A stretch of 37,137 nucleotides of DNA, from positions 1 through 37,137 of the forward strand of contig CANSTH010000008.1 of assembly GCA_947649875.1 (NCBI GenBank). Direction: 5' to 3'. This DNA is from an uncultured Parvibacter sp. GTDB lineage: Bacteria > Actinomycetota > Coriobacteriia > Coriobacteriales > Eggerthellaceae. Made by a program: the position numbers and the translations under genes. The notes beneath the pieces were generated by a model. That model had not been told where the DNA came from, did not search any database, and worked only from the letters and a program-made list of their open reading frames with translations. Position 1 is the stretch's first letter; each line of letters begins with the position of its first letter. Positions 26,515 to 35,006 of this stretch are shown piece by piece.

Positions 26515-28365
26515 TTGCTATGTGAAAAAAGCATTCGGCGAAAGGTGCGTGGTGCTATGGGCGTAGGAGCCAAGGTAGCAGCAGTAACAGCATCGGTGTT
26601 CTTGGCATTCTTGGGCGTTCCGCTCATTCATATGGAAACAGCTGGGGCAGACGAAACATCAACAGAAGCGCAATCGGCTATTCAGGAAAACGATTTCCCA
26701 GCCGAAACGGGTAACGGGAACGGCGTCGGCAACTCCAGCGATGGCGTCAAAAGCGCTATCAGCGGCAAGGCCGAAGCTCAATCGAATGGCGCTCACGACA
26801 ACACCGCCTCCACGCCAGCCGCCACTCAAACTGCCTCCGACACCAATTCCAGCGAATCGAAAACCACCACTCAAGCAGATGTGGCCAGCGAATCCGATGC
26901 AGTCCCGACAATGGATCCAGTTGCAGAAGTTGTGACCGCCGATGGCAGCACCACCACGTACACCACCCTGCAGGAGGCTGCAACAACAGCACCAACCGGT
27001 TCTACCATCAACCTCTTGCACGACTACGATGCCCCCGCCTTTGCCCAAAATGGCATGTACGTGTCGTTGTGGCTGGACAAAACCGTCACTTTGAACGGCA
27101 ACGGCCATACCCTCACAGTCCACAGCTACGGCGTGGCGCTCAGCGGTGGAGAAACACAGGATGCTACCGCGGATTTCGTCCTAAAAAACATCACCGTCAC
27201 CAACCCAGACAGTTACGGACGGGCCCTCTACACCTATAAGGGCTACAAGACCGTCCGCGTCGCGGACGCCACAGTGACCACAACCGGAGCTGGTAACACT
27301 CAAACTATCACTATCGGCAGCAACGTTCCCGAGACCACCGATGTGACCATCGTTGCCAGCACCATCTCGGCGCCAGAGGCCGGCTATGGCATCATAGTGT
27401 TCAACCCGGTGAACATGACCATCGCCGACAGCGATGTCTCCGGCTATGCCGCCCTGTACTTGAAGGGCCCTAGCAGCTCAGCCGGCTCCAGCAACTCGGT
27501 GATCAGCATCGAAGATGGTTCAGTGCTGAAGAGCACCGGCATTCCCGGCCCCGGAAACGCGTTTGGCACCATTGTGGTGGAGCGGTGCCAGAACGTGAAG
27601 ATAGACGTTACCGATTCCACCGTGCAAGCGCAGTCCAACGATGGTACGGGCGACGATGCAGCGCCGCAGTCGGTGGTGCTGTTCAACTACTACGACGCCG
27701 GCGATCCCAAATCTGTGGCAAAGGACAATACCGTGACATTCGGAGAAGGCTCCAAGGTGGACGCCCTTGGCACCAACAGCTCGCTGACCTCCTCCAGCGG
27801 CCTGCCGAATGCCGTGAACGCCGCCCAGGGAACTTACAACCTGGAGGGCACTGTGCTGCAGGATCCCGATGCCACCGCCGCCACTTCTCCCACCAAGGTG
27901 TCAGTCACCGGCGGTCATTGGAATAAGAACATGAGCGACTACGTGCCGGAAGGCTACGAGGCGGTGAACAGCGGCGAAGATCCGGACGCCCCCTACACGG
28001 TTGCCCCAAAGAGCGCCCAGCCCGTCAATCCCGACGACCCCAGCAATCCGGCCCATCACGCCGAAGGCGATAACCCCGACAACGATCAGGGGCAAACCGA
28101 TGGCAAGGGCACCGATGCCGACGGTGCGCCCGGCGAGGGGGCCGGCAAAGACGCCAGCGCTTCAGCCAATCACAACGGTGGTAGCAACTACAGCGCTTAT
28201 CGCGGCGGCACCGGCAGCAGCTATCACACCAACACCGGTTCCGGCCGTTCCTTCCCCAAAACCGCCGACGACAAACTGCCGGCCGCCCTTGCCACCGCCG
28301 CCACGGCCCTAGCCGCCGCCAGCGCCGCCGCCCTCGCCAGCCGCAAGATGCGCCAGGAGAGGTAA
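26515..28365 (+). CDS. Cell-surface protein, beta-helix-like repeats, sortase-type C-terminus (FPKTAD)
   Basis: Signal-like KVAAVTASVFLAFLGVP; beta-helix-like body; C-terminal RSFPKTADDKLPAALATAATALAAASAAALASRKMRQER. Start uncertain (TTG 26515, GTG 26545 or ATG 26557). Confidence 0.8.
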   Translation: MLCEKSIRRKVRGAMGVGAKVAAVTASVFLAFLGVPLIHMETAGADETSTEAQSAIQENDFPAETGNGNGVGNSSDGVKSAISGKAEAQSNGAHDNTASTPAATQTASDTNSSESKTTTQADVASESDAVPTMDPVAEVVTADGSTTTYTTLQEAATTAPTGSTINLLHDYDAPAFAQNGMYVSLWLDKTVTLNGNGHTLTVHSYGVALSGGETQDATADFVLKNITVTNPDSYGRALYTYKGYKTVRVADATVTTTGAGNTQTITIGSNVPETTDVTIVASTISAPEAGYGIIVFNPVNMTIADSDVSGYAALYLKGPSSSAGSSNSVISIEDGSVLKSTGIPGPGNAFGTIVVERCQNVKIDVTDSTVQAQSNDGTGDDAAPQSVVLFNYYDAGDPKSVAKDNTVTFGEGSKVDALGTNSSLTSSSGLPNAVNAAQGTYNLEGTVLQDPDATAATSPTKVSVTGGHWNKNMSDYVPEGYEAVNSGEDPDAPYTVAPKSAQPVNPDDPSNPAHHAEGDNPDNDQGQTDGKGTDADGAPGEGAGKDASASANHNGGSNYSAYRGGTGSSYHTNTGSGRSFPKTADDKLPAALATAATALAAASAAALASRKMRQER

Positions 28366-28397
28366 CCGCTGGCCAGGGGACTGATTCATCAAAAGCT

Positions 28398-28426
28398 GGG
28401 CTCAGAGCAGGCATGCCTCTGAGCCC
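28398..28426 (-). terminator. Hairpin, probable terminator of minus-strand ATPase gene
   Basis: GGGCTCAGAG/CTCTGAGCCC perfect 10-bp stem; AGCTTTTG follows on the minus strand. Confidence 0.5.
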
Positions 28427-28462
28427 GTTGGCCACATAGGCACTATCGACACAATCGAAGCG

Positions 28463-29632
28463 CTAGTAGTTCAAGCCGAACGCCCACAGAGGCACGACGT
28501 TTTGGGCGCCGAACTCTATGTCGTCTTTTACAACATACCCCTCGGCGCTGCCCTTCAGCTGGTCGCGCCCTTTGGTACGGCCACCGATCTCGAACGTCCT
28601 TCCCTCTATCTCGAAATCTGAGGTGCGCGAGGCGGTCACCAGGTGGTTCACACGCATCTGGTTGTAGAAGAACGTCTCGCGCACGGTTCCAATGTTCTCC
28701 GGCCCATCGCTCAAGTTGGAAAGGATGCTGGTATTGTCCAGATAGATCTTCTCGGCCTTCCCCAGTGCTCCCAGCCCGCTTGCACCGGTTCGCAGCTGCG
28801 CAATCATCCCTGCTTTCTCCATATACATAAGGTAGCCTTCCAGGTTGTTGCGGCTGGCACCAATCTGACTGGCAAGACTGGTCATGTTAGGCTTGAAAGG
28901 GGCCAGGGTGCTGACGATAGCCATGAGCCGCTTCAGCTTCCGACCGGTGGCGGCGCTCATGTTGGCAAACTGTGGGATGTCCACCTCAAGAGTTCGGGAG
29001 ATTACCTGATCCAGTTCCACTTCGAAATCGCTGTCGGTGCTGAACGGATAATAGCCCAGGTAGAGATAGTCTTTGAAAAAGGGCAGCGGATGGGTGACCC
29101 CCGGAATTTGATAGCGATGGGCCAGTATGTCATCCAAATCCAGGGGTTCCATTTCCACGCCGTGACGGATGGACAGAAACTCGCGGAACGACAGCCCTTG
29201 CATGAGGTACTTCGGGGCACGTCGGCTCAGGTCGGCCTCCCCCTTTTCGATGTCGAGGATAGACGAGCCAGTGAAGTAGACGTGCAAATCGGGCAGGGTG
29301 TCGTAGATGGCCTTCAGCTCGCGAGACCATGCAGGATACTTGTGCACCTCGTCGATGAAGAAGTACCGGCCCCCGTTCTTCCATAGCGCCTCCGCCGTAT
29401 CGTAGAGCGTATGGTCGGCGAAATACATGTGGTCGGCGGAAACGAACAAGGTGTCCTCGAGGGTGTGATACTTCTTGATATGCTGGAGAAACAGGGTAGT
29501 TTTGCCCACTCCCCGCGGGCCCACCAGCCCCAGCATGTGATTCTCCCACTTTATGCTCGGATAGATGTAGCGCAAGTAACTGCTATCAACCGCTTGCAGC
29601 TGCCGCTGCATATATTCATAGAGCCTATCCAT
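28463..29632 (-). CDS. ATP-binding protein, AAA + DUF4143-type
   Basis: GLVGPRGVGKTTLFLQHI (Walker A), YFFIDEVHKYPAWSRELKAIYD (Walker B), VYFTGSSILDIEKGEADLSRR; start at MDRLYEYMQRQ. Confidence 0.9.
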   Translation of the reverse strand: MDRLYEYMQRQLQAVDSSYLRYIYPSIKWENHMLGLVGPRGVGKTTLFLQHIKKYHTLEDTLFVSADHMYFADHTLYDTAEALWKNGGRYFFIDEVHKYPAWSRELKAIYDTLPDLHVYFTGSSILDIEKGEADLSRRAPKYLMQGLSFREFLSIRHGVEMEPLDLDDILAHRYQIPGVTHPLPFFKDYLYLGYYPFSTDSDFEVELDQVISRTLEVDIPQFANMSAATGRKLKRLMAIVSTLAPFKPNMTSLASQIGASRNNLEGYLMYMEKAGMIAQLRTGASGLGALGKAEKIYLDNTSILSNLSDGPENIGTVRETFFYNQMRVNHLVTASRTSDFEIEGRTFEIGGRTKGRDQLKGSAEGYVVKDDIEFGAQNVVPLWAFGLNY

Positions 29633-29646
29633 GCCCGTCTCCCATA

Positions 29647-29702
29647 AAACGCACTGTTTGAGTGCGATTATAAGGTAAAAACGCACTCAATGAGTGCGTT
29701 TT
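29647..29702 (-). promoter_or_regulatory. Promoter with two palindromic operators for the AAA ATPase gene
   Basis: AAAACGCACTCA-A-TGAGTGCGTTTT (29678-29702, perfect) and CGCACT-gtttg-AGTGCG (29650-29666) flank a minus-strand TATAAT. Confidence 0.75.
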
Positions 29703-29837
29703 AACAAATTAGCGTGATTTGCGAGTCATCTAGCCTGAAGCTCTCAAGGCGAAATCGACGTCATTCTGGCGCAGCAAATCTGGCGCTTTGCGCCGAAGCT
29801 GCTCGGGCAAGTCCAAAACCCCTGCGAACCAATCCCT

Positions 29838-29877
29838 GAAAAAGCAACGAGGCCGGAGCGGGTACGCTTCGGCCTCG
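29838..29877 (-). terminator. Rho-independent terminator downstream of oxidoreductase operon
   Basis: Minus strand: CGAGGCCG-AAGCG...CGCT-CCGGCCTCG followed by TTGCTTTTT. Confidence 0.65.
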
Positions 29878-30011
29878 CATGTTCGACGGGAGAAGGCGGA
29901 GGAAGCTATTGCAAGGGGACGGGACTCCTTCCGCCCTCGACCGTCCGATGCGGCGGACGCCTGCGGGGGCCGAGGCGAACCAGCCCCTGCAGGCAAATCG
30001 GGCTCAGGCGC

Positions 30012-30674
30012 CTACTCGTTGCCCTTCCATTCCGCTTTGCGCAGGATGTATACGAAAGAGGGCTTGTTGCCCACGTCGGGCAGATGGTGCACGTCCGCAT
30101 CGGTGTAGGGCTCGGCCAGCTCTCCCAAGGTGGAGAAGGTGGACAGCACCGCGTCGTAGCCGGCATCGCCGCCGATGGCCACGCGCCCGGCACCCTTGAA
30201 GGAGTCCAGCCCCTGGTCCAGGTCGCCGAAGAAGCGGGCGCGGGCGCCGCACTGGGCAACGCACTGGGGCAGCTCACCTTGGGCGGTCTTCTGCTCGCAG
30301 AGGGTGCACTTCTCCACCACCCGCTCCTCTTCGTTCAGATAGCGCACGCCGTAGGGGCAGGCCATGGCGCAGAACTGGCAGCCGATGCACTTCTCCTTGT
30401 CGATCTGGATGGTGCCGTCGGCCAACTTGTGGGACGCCTCGGTGGGGCACACGCTCACGCAGGCGGGATTCTCGCAGTGCTGGCACCCGATGGGCAAAAA
30501 GTACATGTCCACCTGCTCCCAGCTGGACTTATCTGGGCGGTCGTAGGGGCCTATGCGCAGCACCTTGTTCCAGAAGGAGCCCACGTCCACGCCGTTGACC
30601 ACCTTGCAGGCGACGACGCAGCCCAGGCACCCCACGCAGCGGTTGAGGTCGGTGGCGATTGCATATTGAGTCAT
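30012..30674 (-). CDS. 4Fe-4S dicluster ferredoxin-type subunit (DmsB/NrfC-like)
   Basis: DLNRCVGCLGCVVACK, CQHCENPACVSVCP, DKEKCIGCQFCAMACPYGVR, CTLCEQKTAQGELPQCVAQC. Confidence 0.93.
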   Translation of the reverse strand: MTQYAIATDLNRCVGCLGCVVACKVVNGVDVGSFWNKVLRIGPYDRPDKSSWEQVDMYFLPIGCQHCENPACVSVCPTEASHKLADGTIQIDKEKCIGCQFCAMACPYGVRYLNEEERVVEKCTLCEQKTAQGELPQCVAQCGARARFFGDLDQGLDSFKGAGRVAIGGDAGYDAVLSTFSTLGELAEPYTDADVHHLPDVGNKPSFVYILRKAEWKGNE

Positions 30675-30677
30675 GTC

Positions 30678-33638
30678 CTACTCCTTCCCCGCGTACGAGA
30701 GCTGGGCCCATTCTTTCAGGCGCGGGTCGCTCGCGTCGTGGATGATCTCGGTGCCGTCGATGCCGCAGGGTACGGGATTGCTGAACGGGCTGTTCTCGGG
30801 GGTTGCCTTGTACACCTTCACCGGATAGGCGCGCAGGTAGGCGGCGGCGCAGTGGCGGTCGCGCAACTCGCGGGTGACCAGGCAGTTCACGCCGGACAGC
30901 TCGAAGCCGTGGCCGGTTTGGTTCAGCTCGGGGTACCACCACTGGTGCTCGCAGTTGATGACGCCCGGCTCGATGCCGGCGTATATGTCCACCACCTGGC
31001 GGATCTTGCCGTTCTCGTTCTCGATCCACGCCCAGTCGCCCTGCTCCAGGCCGTACTTGGCGGCATCGTCGGGATGGATCTCCATGCGCGGCACGGGCCA
31101 TTGCTCGCGGCACCAGGGCAGCTGCCGGTGCTCGCTGTGGAAGTACACGGGGATGCGGCGGCCGGTGTTGCAGATGAGCGGGTACTCTGCCTCCAGCTCG
31201 GGGGCAGCGGTGCGCGACAGCGGCGCCTCGCGATAGTCGGGCAGGATGTCCCGGGTGGGATCGTCGTCGCTGTAATAGCGACTAGAGCCCGGACAGTAGA
31301 ATGTCTCCATGGTGGTGTTCCACAGCTCCAGTTTTCCGGTAGGTGTCTGGAACCCGGGCAGCCCGTCAGGGCGCAGCATTCCCAGCTCGTAGCGACGGTA
31401 CAGGCCCCAGGTGCAACCCGCTTCAAGCCAGCCGTCTGGGTCTCCTGCCAGGCTCTTCAAAGTTTGGGCCTTGCAGTCCCACCAGCCATTCTCCTGGAAT
31501 TCGTCCACAATTTGGGCCCAGGTCTTGCCGGTAGCGGACACGTACCAGTCGCAGTACTCCTCTTCGGTGGGCCACGGGTTGGCCGGGTCGGCCGAGAAGG
31601 GCACGTCCATGGCCTTGAACAGCTCGATGTCGAACACCACGTCGTATTTCACCTCGCCGGGACGCTCGACACACTGCACGTTCAGCCCCATGCCGCCGGA
31701 AGAGCCCTGGGAGGGACGGGTGGCGTTGGCCTCGATCCAATGGGCGCAGGGCACCAGCAAGTCGGCAATATCCGCCAGCGGCGTATGCCAGAAGTCGGAG
31801 ATGACGAAGAAATCCAGTTTCTTCATGGCCTCAAAGTTGTACAGCGAGTTGGCCATGTTCATGAAGTCGCCCGACTGGGCAATGCCACCCTTGATGGGAT
31901 ACGGATCCCCAGTGGCAATCTGCTCGTAGCAGGCGTTGGCGTCGGCCCAGTACTGCCACCAATGAAGAAGCGGGAAGTCGTCGCAGCCGGCGGTCTTCGC
32001 CAGCGTTTCCTCGGTCATGCCGCCAGTGTTCAGGGCACCGCCACCCATAGTTACGTTGCCGCCGAAGTTCACTTGCTGCGGCGTGAGGAAGTTGGTGGTG
32101 CCGCCGCGATTGCCGCCGGGCACATCCCAGTTGCCGGTAATGCCCACCAGGCAATCCAGCGCACGGGAATTCTGAATGGCGTTGCAACCGTGTTCGATGG
32201 CCAGCATATAGCCGATGCCGCCATTGCCGTAACCGGTTTCAGGGTTCACGCGCGTTGCGTAGGTCTTGGCCGCCAGCTCAATCTGATCGGCGGGAATACC
32301 GGTAATCTCGGCCGCCTTCTGGGGTTCGAACTCGGCGCAACGGGCCGCGAACAGCTCCCAAACCGGCACCGCTTCATGCACGCTGCCGTCAGCCAACGTC
32401 ACCTGGTAGCTGCCGAACAGCGCCGGGTCGATCTCCTTGGCGAAGCCGTCCTTCTCGGTAAAGCCCGACTGCTGCGGCACCAGGCCCTGGGCAACGCCGG
32501 GATACAGGCCTTCCTGCATGCCCTCATAGGCGCCTTCCAGATTCATGGCCCATGTTTGCCCCTCCCAGGTGGCGGTTTGGGCATCATAGTAGGTAAGGCG
32601 GTTCTCGATTGAATCCCAGCACATCATGCGGAAGGGGCTTCCGCCCTCCACCAAATCGGACTCGGTGAGCAGGCGCGTCATGGTTTGGAAAACGCCCATC
32701 TGGAACTTCGCACCGAAGGGGCCGGGGGTGGGCTCCATGTCCTGCACCACCAGGAAGGGCGCGTCGGTCCACTTCTTCACGAAGGGCACATCGTACAGGT
32801 CGTTCTCGATGATCACGTTCATCCAGGAAAGCGCCAGCGCCGCATCCGTCTGCGGATAGAGGTGCTGCCAGATGGTGGACTCCTTGCCCAGGTTGGTGAG
32901 GCGCGGATCCACCGTGATGAACGCATCGGCGTTCTTGGCGGTGTCCACCGTCATGCGGCAGGAGTCATCGTAGTTGGACATCTCGGTGGAGCCACCCCAG
33001 CGCACCATCACGCGCGGCTGGTCCACCGTGGCCTGCCAACTGAAGGCGTAGGCCGAGTTCATCAGCGTGCCAAAGTGACGCGGGCCCTTGCACACCTGGT
33101 AGGGATGCACCGAGTTGGGGCTGCCAAACAGGATGCGGAACACGCCGTAAGAGGCCATGCACCAGCAGCGGGAAGTGCCCGACATCATCATGATGGTGGG
33201 GCCGTCGTACTTCTCGATGAGCTCGGAATACTTGCTGGCCATGGTGCTGTAGGCCTCGTCCCATGTGATGCGCTGCCACTCGGGCACGTCGGCGGTTTTC
33301 TCGTTGACGCGCTTCATGGGATACAGCACGCGATCGGGATGATACGCCGCCTGGATGGAGCTCTGCGACTTGGCGCAGCAGTTGCCGCCAGAGGTGAAGC
33401 AGCTGGTGTCGCCCTCCACCTTAACGGCCCGGCCGTTCTCCACCGTCACCCACACGCCGCACTCCATCTTGCCGCAGCCACGGCAGCAGGTGCGCACACG
33501 CTTGACCCCCGCGCCTCCGTCCGATGCGGCCGGCTCGGCAGCGGCTAGGCCCACAGGGGCGCTAAGCACCGCCCCTGCCGCCACTGTGGCGGCCGACAGC
33601 TTCACGAAGGAACGGCGAGAGATAGCTTTCATTCCCAT
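30678..33638 (-). CDS. Molybdopterin-dependent oxidoreductase catalytic subunit (DMSO reductase superfamily), Tat-exported
   Basis: ISRRSFVKLSAATVAAGAVLSAPV Tat signal; CCRGCGKMECGVW...GGNCCAKSQ cluster region; C-terminal molydopterin dinucleotide-binding-like ICNTGRRIPVYFHSEHRQLPW. Confidence 0.93.
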   Translation of the reverse strand: MGMKAISRRSFVKLSAATVAAGAVLSAPVGLAAAEPAASDGGAGVKRVRTCCRGCGKMECGVWVTVENGRAVKVEGDTSCFTSGGNCCAKSQSSIQAAYHPDRVLYPMKRVNEKTADVPEWQRITWDEAYSTMASKYSELIEKYDGPTIMMMSGTSRCWCMASYGVFRILFGSPNSVHPYQVCKGPRHFGTLMNSAYAFSWQATVDQPRVMVRWGGSTEMSNYDDSCRMTVDTAKNADAFITVDPRLTNLGKESTIWQHLYPQTDAALALSWMNVIIENDLYDVPFVKKWTDAPFLVVQDMEPTPGPFGAKFQMGVFQTMTRLLTESDLVEGGSPFRMMCWDSIENRLTYYDAQTATWEGQTWAMNLEGAYEGMQEGLYPGVAQGLVPQQSGFTEKDGFAKEIDPALFGSYQVTLADGSVHEAVPVWELFAARCAEFEPQKAAEITGIPADQIELAAKTYATRVNPETGYGNGGIGYMLAIEHGCNAIQNSRALDCLVGITGNWDVPGGNRGGTTNFLTPQQVNFGGNVTMGGGALNTGGMTEETLAKTAGCDDFPLLHWWQYWADANACYEQIATGDPYPIKGGIAQSGDFMNMANSLYNFEAMKKLDFFVISDFWHTPLADIADLLVPCAHWIEANATRPSQGSSGGMGLNVQCVERPGEVKYDVVFDIELFKAMDVPFSADPANPWPTEEEYCDWYVSATGKTWAQIVDEFQENGWWDCKAQTLKSLAGDPDGWLEAGCTWGLYRRYELGMLRPDGLPGFQTPTGKLELWNTTMETFYCPGSSRYYSDDDPTRDILPDYREAPLSRTAAPELEAEYPLICNTGRRIPVYFHSEHRQLPWCREQWPVPRMEIHPDDAAKYGLEQGDWAWIENENGKIRQVVDIYAGIEPGVINCEHQWWYPELNQTGHGFELSGVNCLVTRELRDRHCAAAYLRAYPVKVYKATPENSPFSNPVPCGIDGTEIIHDASDPRLKEWAQLSYAGKE

Positions 33639-33720
33639 ATTGCCTCCTCTTCTCTAACCTGGCCCCTCCCCGGGAGCCTTGGCGCCATCCTAAGGGGCGA
33701 AGGCAGTGAATTAGGCGGCC

Positions 33721-33860
33721 ATTGCAACGGCTCTGATCAACTTTCCGCATCCTGATTCGATTGCAAAGCCCCTGATTCGTTCTTCGAAATGAAGGAGCAA
33801 TGGCGCAGAAACGAAGAAAGCTCGGAGAAAGCTCGGAGAAAGGCTGTTCCACGGTATAAT
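33721..33860. promoter_or_regulatory. Divergent intergenic region with direct repeats and a TATAAT
   Basis: AGAAAGCTCGG x2 tandem (33815-33836); CCTGATTCG at 33751 and 33771; TATAAT at 33855-33860 upstream of lysR-type gene. Confidence 0.55.
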
Positions 33861-33895
33861 TCAGCGATACGAACAGCATCGCAGGGGGGCGGGCT

Positions 33896-34831
33896 ATGCA
33901 CATCGAGTACTACCATGAGTTCATTGTCTTGGCGCAGGAGCTGAACTTTCATGCAGCTGCGGAAAAGCTGCATGTTTCCCAATCGGCCCTGAGCAAGCAC
34001 ATAGCCGAGCTGGAACGCCACCATTCGGCGCAGCTGCTCGAGCGCGACCGAGCGTCGGTGCGCCTCACTGCCAAGGGAGTAGCCTTTTTGGAGCAGGCGG
34101 TTGAACTGGACAACCTCCACGAGGCGTTGGTGCACCTCTTCGAGGACGGAAGCGAAGGGGGCGGCCCTCTCTACATTAGCGGCGTGATTGAAAGCCCCAT
34201 CGACTTCCCCATCGTGTCGCGAACTGGAGAGCACCTCCGCGAGGCCGGCTTCAGCCAGTTGCCCACCATCTTGCCTTGCGAGTCGGTGGCCTTTGCCGAC
34301 CAAGCGGAGTTGTTGCGAAAGGGGCAGGCCCACTGCGCCCTCATCCTTACCCCCCAAAGCCTGCTGACCCAGATCGAAGAAGAAGGCGAGTTCGAGGCCC
34401 GCAAGGTGTATCCCATCCCCATGGACGCGGTAGTGCGAAGAAACCATTCTCTAGCAAACCGCAAAAGTCTGACACTGGAAGACTTGAGCGGTCAGACCGT
34501 GATACATCTGGTAGGCGCCCGCTTCTCTACTGCCTGGGCTTCTCTCAAAGAGCAATTGGAGCAAGCGGCAATTCCCATCAACCCACGGCTATTGGCGGTT
34601 GCCGCCGCCTATGACTACATCACCGCCGACCCCGAAGACGCCATCCTGCCTGTGCAGCGCGCCCCTCGCTTCGCCACTCCCATGCAAAACGGCAATGCCG
34701 TGCGCGTGCCCATAGACGACGAGCGCTTCACCCTGCAACTAACGGCCATCTTCCCCATCGGCACCGCCAACCAGCAGCTCGACGCCTTCCTGGATAGCCT
34801 CCAAAAAACCTACGGGGAGGCCTTCGGCTGA
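33896..34831 (+). CDS. LysR family transcriptional regulator
   Basis: YYHEFIVLAQELNFHAAAEKLHVSQSALSKHIAELERHHSAQLLERDRASVRLTAKGVAFLEQA. Confidence 0.92.
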   Translation: MHIEYYHEFIVLAQELNFHAAAEKLHVSQSALSKHIAELERHHSAQLLERDRASVRLTAKGVAFLEQAVELDNLHEALVHLFEDGSEGGGPLYISGVIESPIDFPIVSRTGEHLREAGFSQLPTILPCESVAFADQAELLRKGQAHCALILTPQSLLTQIEEEGEFEARKVYPIPMDAVVRRNHSLANRKSLTLEDLSGQTVIHLVGARFSTAWASLKEQLEQAAIPINPRLLAVAAAYDYITADPEDAILPVQRAPRFATPMQNGNAVRVPIDDERFTLQLTAIFPIGTANQQLDAFLDSLQKTYGEAFG

Positions 34832-35006
34832 CGCATGAGCCGATCCGGCGTTTCAAGACCTTCAACTCGCGGAGCAACGAAGGGAGTGCTCTAAGAGCTA
34901 CGCCAACATGCGCTGTCACAGCCGTGCAAGTAAGGCCACCCCTCGCGAAGCTTGTTCTATAATGGCTCTACTTGATTTGTCGAGGCGGCGATAGGAGGTG
35001 ACAGCT

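Noticed and set aside
29730-29996. 88-aa minus-strand ORF downstream of the ferredoxin subunit (possible chaperone remnant)
   Set aside because: Overlaps the terminator and hairpin cluster, no TorD-like motif, no convincing RBS.
30084-32612. 842-aa plus-strand ORF
   Set aside because: Antisense to the Mo-oxidoreductase and ferredoxin genes, whose families are clear; composition (Ala/Gly/His/Val-rich) is typical of shadow ORFs in high-GC DNA.
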